This document shows, one piece after another, positions 4,815 through 8,022 of a stretch of DNA of 8,022 nt. The notes under the pieces are model-generated. The model was given only the letters and a program-made list of their open reading frames with translations, made no database searches and was not told the origin of the DNA. The position numbers and the translations under genes were made by a program. This stretch comes from a candidate division TA06 bacterium DG_78 (GTDB lineage: Bacteria; Hydrothermota; Tepidihabitantia; SM23-42). The stretch is taken from assembly GCA_001303225.1 (NCBI GenBank), contig LJNI01000171.1, forward strand, positions 1 to 8,022. Direction: 5' to 3'. How positions within the stretch are numbered: position 1 is the first letter of the stretch; each line of letters opens with the position of its first letter.

Positions 4815-7800
4815 TTAATGTTTCAAAGAGTGTGACGGTTTCAGACCGCGGTGCAGTCTTGAGACCTTGTGCCAAGACCTCCTTGAGCCGGGAGAAACAG
4901 TCTTGTAAACCACCGAGATCATTGAGTGCTCCATAACACCGCATCGCCACACAGTGCGCCTCCTCATAATACGGATCCTTATCAATGAAGAGCTTACAGA
5001 ATCGGAGCGCCTTATCATAATTACCGAGTTACAGAATCGGAGCGCCTTATCATAATTACCGAGTTCATAATGACCCTGGGCAAGGTTACGTAGAATATAG
5101 AGATACAGTCCCTCAAAATATCGACGACGTTGCTGGCACCACTCACTGTAAAAATCATCCATGAATCCACCGCGGTAGAGTGAGGCAGCTTCTTCATACT
5201 TTATCAACCCCGCGGCACGATTACCATCTTTGACCAATCGATCGGCCTTGTTGATCAAGGTTTCGAATTCTTCGGTGTCAATCCAGTAGCGGTATTTTGG
5301 AGAGAGGGAGTAGGTTTTCTTGTCGAACAGGATGACATCTTTTGCAATGGTCTTCCGTATTGCATTGTAAAAGAGCTGATGTGCTATAGTAGGTCGATGG
5401 TCAGGCCAGAAGGTATTGATAATTTTTTCACGTTTGACTTCGGTCTGTCGATTGTCAGCGAAGAAACTGAAGAGTTCCTGAAATCGTCGTTTTCGCCAGG
5501 ATCGCATTTTTATTTTTCTCCCTCTTTTTAAAATTTGTACTGTGTTGAATAATCGGATGATAAAGTCGTATTTCACTCCTTCGGGTTCGACAAAAATTTC
5601 GGTTGTTTCTGAATAGGGTACCCTTAAAAGAATATGTTGTACATATGAAGTCTTAAAGTTAATCTTTTTCAAAAACCGTATGATTTCTGGACTATGTTTT
5701 AGTTCATATATGAGTAGAAAATCATAGGAATTTTTTTCTGCTATTTTAATTGCCTTCTTAATAAACATTTTTGCTTTTGTTTCTTCTTTCTTTAGCAAGT
5801 ACAATCGTGCGAAATAGACATACGAACTCATGGTAAGATGTTTAGAACCTTTCAAGCTTGCTATGGCTTGATTTAAGGTTTTATGCGCAGCATTGGAGTT
5901 TCCCAGAGCCAGCTCAATCATGATTTTTGTTGTAAGATTGGATTTTTTATAGAGAGCTGGGATGGGTAATTCAAGAGACTTATCACTATATTTTTTTGCC
6001 TCAAAGAAATTGCCTCGATTTATTGCAAGTACAGCCATTCCGTCCCAGGTGATGGATAGTAGCCAATTATTACTGATTTCTAATGCCATTTGTTCAGCTT
6101 TTTTCAATAACTGCTCGGCCTGCACAAATTCGTCCTGTAATATCTTGGAGACCCCAAGGCACTCATAGCTTGAACATAATTTGGTTTTGTCGTTAAAAAG
6201 TCGGGCATATTTCATTGCCTCTTTTAATACTTCTTCTACCTTGGTCAATTTGCCCTGTAAGGTCAAGGCATGTCCTAAGTTGTTCAATGCTAATATTAAG
6301 GTTGGTGAAGGGTTCGACCTTAATTTATTAATCACCTCTTCAAAATATCTCTGGGCACAATCAAAATTGCCCATTTCCATATTAGTTACTGCAAGATTGT
6401 GGAGGATTCTATAAATATGATATGTATCTTTCATTTTTTTTAAAATCTTCAAAATTTCTTCAAAGACTGACACTGACTGTTTAAATTTTCTTTCTAGGTT
6501 GAGTGTTATTGCAAGATAATTCAAAAAATCTATTCTGGTCTTTTTGCTTCTTATTTTTTTTGAATGGAGTATTTTTCTGATTTTCTTTGAGATTCCTTTT
6601 TGTTTACCGAGATCCAAATTCATTTGAAATTGGACAAGAATGGATTTAAGGACTTCTTGGTGCAGTTTACGTTGATGTGCTATTCGTTGTGCTCGCGAAT
6701 AGTACAACCTGGCACGAGTCCAATTACAATCCCAAGCATAGATTCTGCCTTTTATGCGCACGAGTGTTGGGCTGCTGTTAATCAGTGCCTTTGGAAGACT
6801 TTCTACGTAGGGTTTAATACGCTCGGCTTTTCCAAAGGTGATATAATCTTCAGCGAATTTCTCAAGGAGGCGGGCAATCGATGGGTAGTCTTTGGCTTCA
6901 TAACAATGCTTGAGTGCGGATGAAAAAAATCCTTCTTTCTCCAAGTAAGAACCGGCTCTCGTATGGAATTTTTGATGTAAACCTGTTTCTTTTAATTTCC
7001 TCTTGAGAAAATTACGGAAAAGATGATGGTACATGTATTGAGGTTGAGATGTTTGATAAGAAGAGATGAAGAGATGCCTTTTTTCTAACCTCTTTACAAT
7101 TACCTTTGAGTCATTCCTTGATAAAAGGAAGTCACAGGCTTTCGGCGAGAAATAAGAAAAGACTGATGTCGCAGTAAGAAAGAGTTTTAGCTCTTCTTCG
7201 AGTGGAGAAAAGACTTCTCTCTCAAAATAGTCGTAGAGAGACATGAGCAGAGATTTTTTACTTTTTCCAATAACGGCTCTCTGCGTATCTGGTTGGATAA
7301 GAAATTGGAGATAGGTAATCCAACCCTCAGAATTAGATTCGAGCCTTTTTAATTCAGCTAGCCGTGGATCATAACCCTTCATGTGTTTACATAGTATTCT
7401 GATTTCATCTTTAGTGAATTTTAAATCTTGTTGAGTAATATCGAGTGATTCATTTTTGAGGTGAAAGCGATTCAATGAAAACGGTGGACTGCTCCTCGCT
7501 GAAATAAAAATTGAAACATTAGGAGGAATATGATTGAGAAAATATTCAAATCCGGAAATAATTTTCTTGAATTCATAAATTTCTTGTAGATCATCAAAAA
7601 TAAATAGAATTCTTGAATAAAGGAGCTCAGATAATTCATTAATAAACGTACCTATAAGAATCTCCGTTTTTATTTCGCGACGAGAATGTTCGATAATGCT
7701 TAACGTTCTTTTGCCGAATCCAGATGCATATTTTTTCATAGCTTCTATACAATACTGAATGAAAAGGCTGAGGTCTTGATCCGATTTATCAACTTGATAC

Positions 7801-7994
7801 CAGACGTAGGGAATCGTAATTTTTTTGACGAATTGCGCCAGCAGTGTTGTTTTTCCGTAACCAGCATCAGCACAGATTGATATTATCCTCTTGTTGAGAT
7901 TTGCTGTGAGAAGTTTTAATAAACGACCACGATACAAAATATAATCGGCTATTCTTGGTGGTATGATTTTTGTCTTTAAGAGAGGTTCTCTCAC
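4815..7994 (-). CDS. MalT-like STAND ATPase-TPR transcriptional activator with SARP-type winged helix and BTAD (3' end frameshifted)
   Basis: Start GTG at 7994: an in-frame TAA lies two codons upstream (8000-7998), and the N-terminus PLLKTKIIPPRI is the standard opening of MalT/LAL-type STAND regulators. Domains: P-loop ATPase with Walker A AGYGKTT (~44-50), Walker B ILFIFDD (~129-135), an arginine-containing sensor-like ISARSSPP (~164-171) and the family's EGW motif (~223-225); winged-helix linker to ~340; TPR-like helical region ~350-790; OmpR/SARP-type winged helix ~812-900 (RRFQELFSFFADN...INTFWPDHRPTIAHQLFYNAIR); BTAD from ~905. No LuxR-type HTH. The family binds ATP, senses a ligand through the TPR/STAND part and activates transcription. 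Residues 1-988 are native. A 35-bp tandem duplication shifts the remainder, giving 71 unrelated residues. Removing one copy restores a typical BTAD ending (...KEVLAQGLKTAPRSETV...) of 69 residues and a stop at 4788-4786, total 1,057. Probable activator of the two peptide genes (inferred). Confidence 0.85.
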   Translation of the reverse strand: MREPLLKTKIIPPRIADYILYRGRLLKLLTANLNKRIISICADAGYGKTTLLAQFVKKITIPYVWYQVDKSDQDLSLFIQYCIEAMKKYASGFGKRTLSIIEHSRREIKTEILIGTFINELSELLYSRILFIFDDLQEIYEFKKIISGFEYFLNHIPPNVSIFISARSSPPFSLNRFHLKNESLDITQQDLKFTKDEIRILCKHMKGYDPRLAELKRLESNSEGWITYLQFLIQPDTQRAVIGKSKKSLLMSLYDYFEREVFSPLEEELKLFLTATSVFSYFSPKACDFLLSRNDSKVIVKRLEKRHLFISSYQTSQPQYMYHHLFRNFLKRKLKETGLHQKFHTRAGSYLEKEGFFSSALKHCYEAKDYPSIARLLEKFAEDYITFGKAERIKPYVESLPKALINSSPTLVRIKGRIYAWDCNWTRARLYYSRAQRIAHQRKLHQEVLKSILVQFQMNLDLGKQKGISKKIRKILHSKKIRSKKTRIDFLNYLAITLNLERKFKQSVSVFEEILKILKKMKDTYHIYRILHNLAVTNMEMGNFDCAQRYFEEVINKLRSNPSPTLILALNNLGHALTLQGKLTKVEEVLKEAMKYARLFNDKTKLCSSYECLGVSKILQDEFVQAEQLLKKAEQMALEISNNWLLSITWDGMAVLAINRGNFFEAKKYSDKSLELPIPALYKKSNLTTKIMIELALGNSNAAHKTLNQAIASLKGSKHLTMSSYVYFARLYLLKKEETKAKMFIKKAIKIAEKNSYDFLLIYELKHSPEIIRFLKKINFKTSYVQHILLRVPYSETTEIFVEPEGVKYDFIIRLFNTVQILKRGRKIKMRSWRKRRFQELFSFFADNRQTEVKREKIINTFWPDHRPTIAHQLFYNAIRKTIAKDVILFDKKTYSLSPKYRYWIDTEEFETLINKADRLVKDGNRAAGLIKYEEAASLYRGGFMDDFYSEWCQQRRRYFEGLYLYILRNLAQGHYELGNYDKALRFCNSVIMIRRSDSVSSSLIRIRIMRRRTVWRCGVMEHSMISVVYKTVSPGSRRSWHKVSRLHRGLKPSHSLKH
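4994..5065. repeat. Perfect 35-bp tandem duplication inside the BTAD coding region
   Basis: The unit starting at 4994 is repeated exactly at 5029, and the identity runs two bases further (to 5065). 35 is not a multiple of three, so the reading frame changes after residue 988 (FC). The downstream native frame is fully open and BTAD-like, which shows the duplication is recent or an assembly error. Confidence 0.95.
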
Positions 7995-8022
7995 GCATTA
8001 AAAGTATATTCTCGTACGGAAT
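7995..8022. repeat. Terminal direct repeat, right copy (28 bp)
   Basis: Identical to bases 1-28. It abuts the GTG start of the regulator gene and contains its -10 (8003-8008). The matching -35 is found only at 31-36, as expected if the sequence continues from here into the left end. Confidence 0.9.

Noticed and set aside
4815..5030. The last 71 residues of the regulator frame as a genuine basic C-terminus
   Set aside because: They are read out of frame after a perfect 35-bp duplication. The alternative frame in the same bases gives a normal BTAD ending, so the basic tail is an artefact of the shift.
5962..6923. Plus-strand frames inside the regulator gene
   Set aside because: Fully contained opposite a long conserved coding frame, with no supporting signals.
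1..8022. Plasmid or phage identity
   Set aside because: No replication, partition, mobilisation, integrase or structural phage gene is visible. Identical ends alone do not establish a plasmid.

Overview
The window is 8,022 bases, roughly 40% G+C by eye, and every gene I can support lies on the minus strand. The first and last 28 bases are identical. This is what a circular molecule of about 7,994 bp, or a collapsed tandem array of that unit, would give. Joining the ends puts a near-consensus sigma-70 promoter (left edge) directly in front of the large regulator gene whose start codon is at the right edge. I see no replication, mobilisation, rRNA or tRNA gene and no CRISPR array. Two secreted proteins ending in a Por/type IX-like C-terminal sorting domain, plus a MalT-like regulator with a SARP/BTAD output domain, suggest an uncultured bacterium of the FCB/WOR-3 kind. 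That is inference from protein style only.

Layout in minus-strand transcription order. (1) 7994-4815: a ~1,059-residue STAND ATPase-TPR-SARP (BTAD) transcriptional activator, whose last ~70 residues are thrown out of frame by a perfect 35-bp tandem duplication. (2) 4621-4478: a 47-residue Cys/Pro-rich peptide gene. (3) 4278-2557: an intact secreted protein with seven ~51-residue FG-GAP/VCBS-like repeats, a CARDB-like domain and a sorting domain. (4) 2247-625: a paralogue with five 49-residue repeats and two CARDB-like domains, broken by two frameshifting deletions. (5) 435-274: a 53-residue Cys-rich peptide, paralogous to the first.

The most notable result is the peptide/regulator set. The two tiny peptides share an M[DE]YIxxP start and a CxPWxCGC[VI]M end, and their promoters share one exact layout: TTAGG, 7 bp, TTAGG, 9 bp, then a -10 hexamer. 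Direct repeats placed just upstream of the -10 are the known operator style of SARP-family activators, and a SARP-type regulator is encoded next door. The simplest model is that the regulator switches on a small family of Cys-rich peptides. The promoters of the two VCBS genes lack this signature. What the peptides do is unknown, and no modifying enzyme or exporter is present in the window.

Intergenic DNA is rich in perfect hairpins: 224-260, 577-609, 2515-2551, 4301-4333, 4344-4364 and 4395-4438. Several are terminators; others sit in 5' leaders or over a -10 element.
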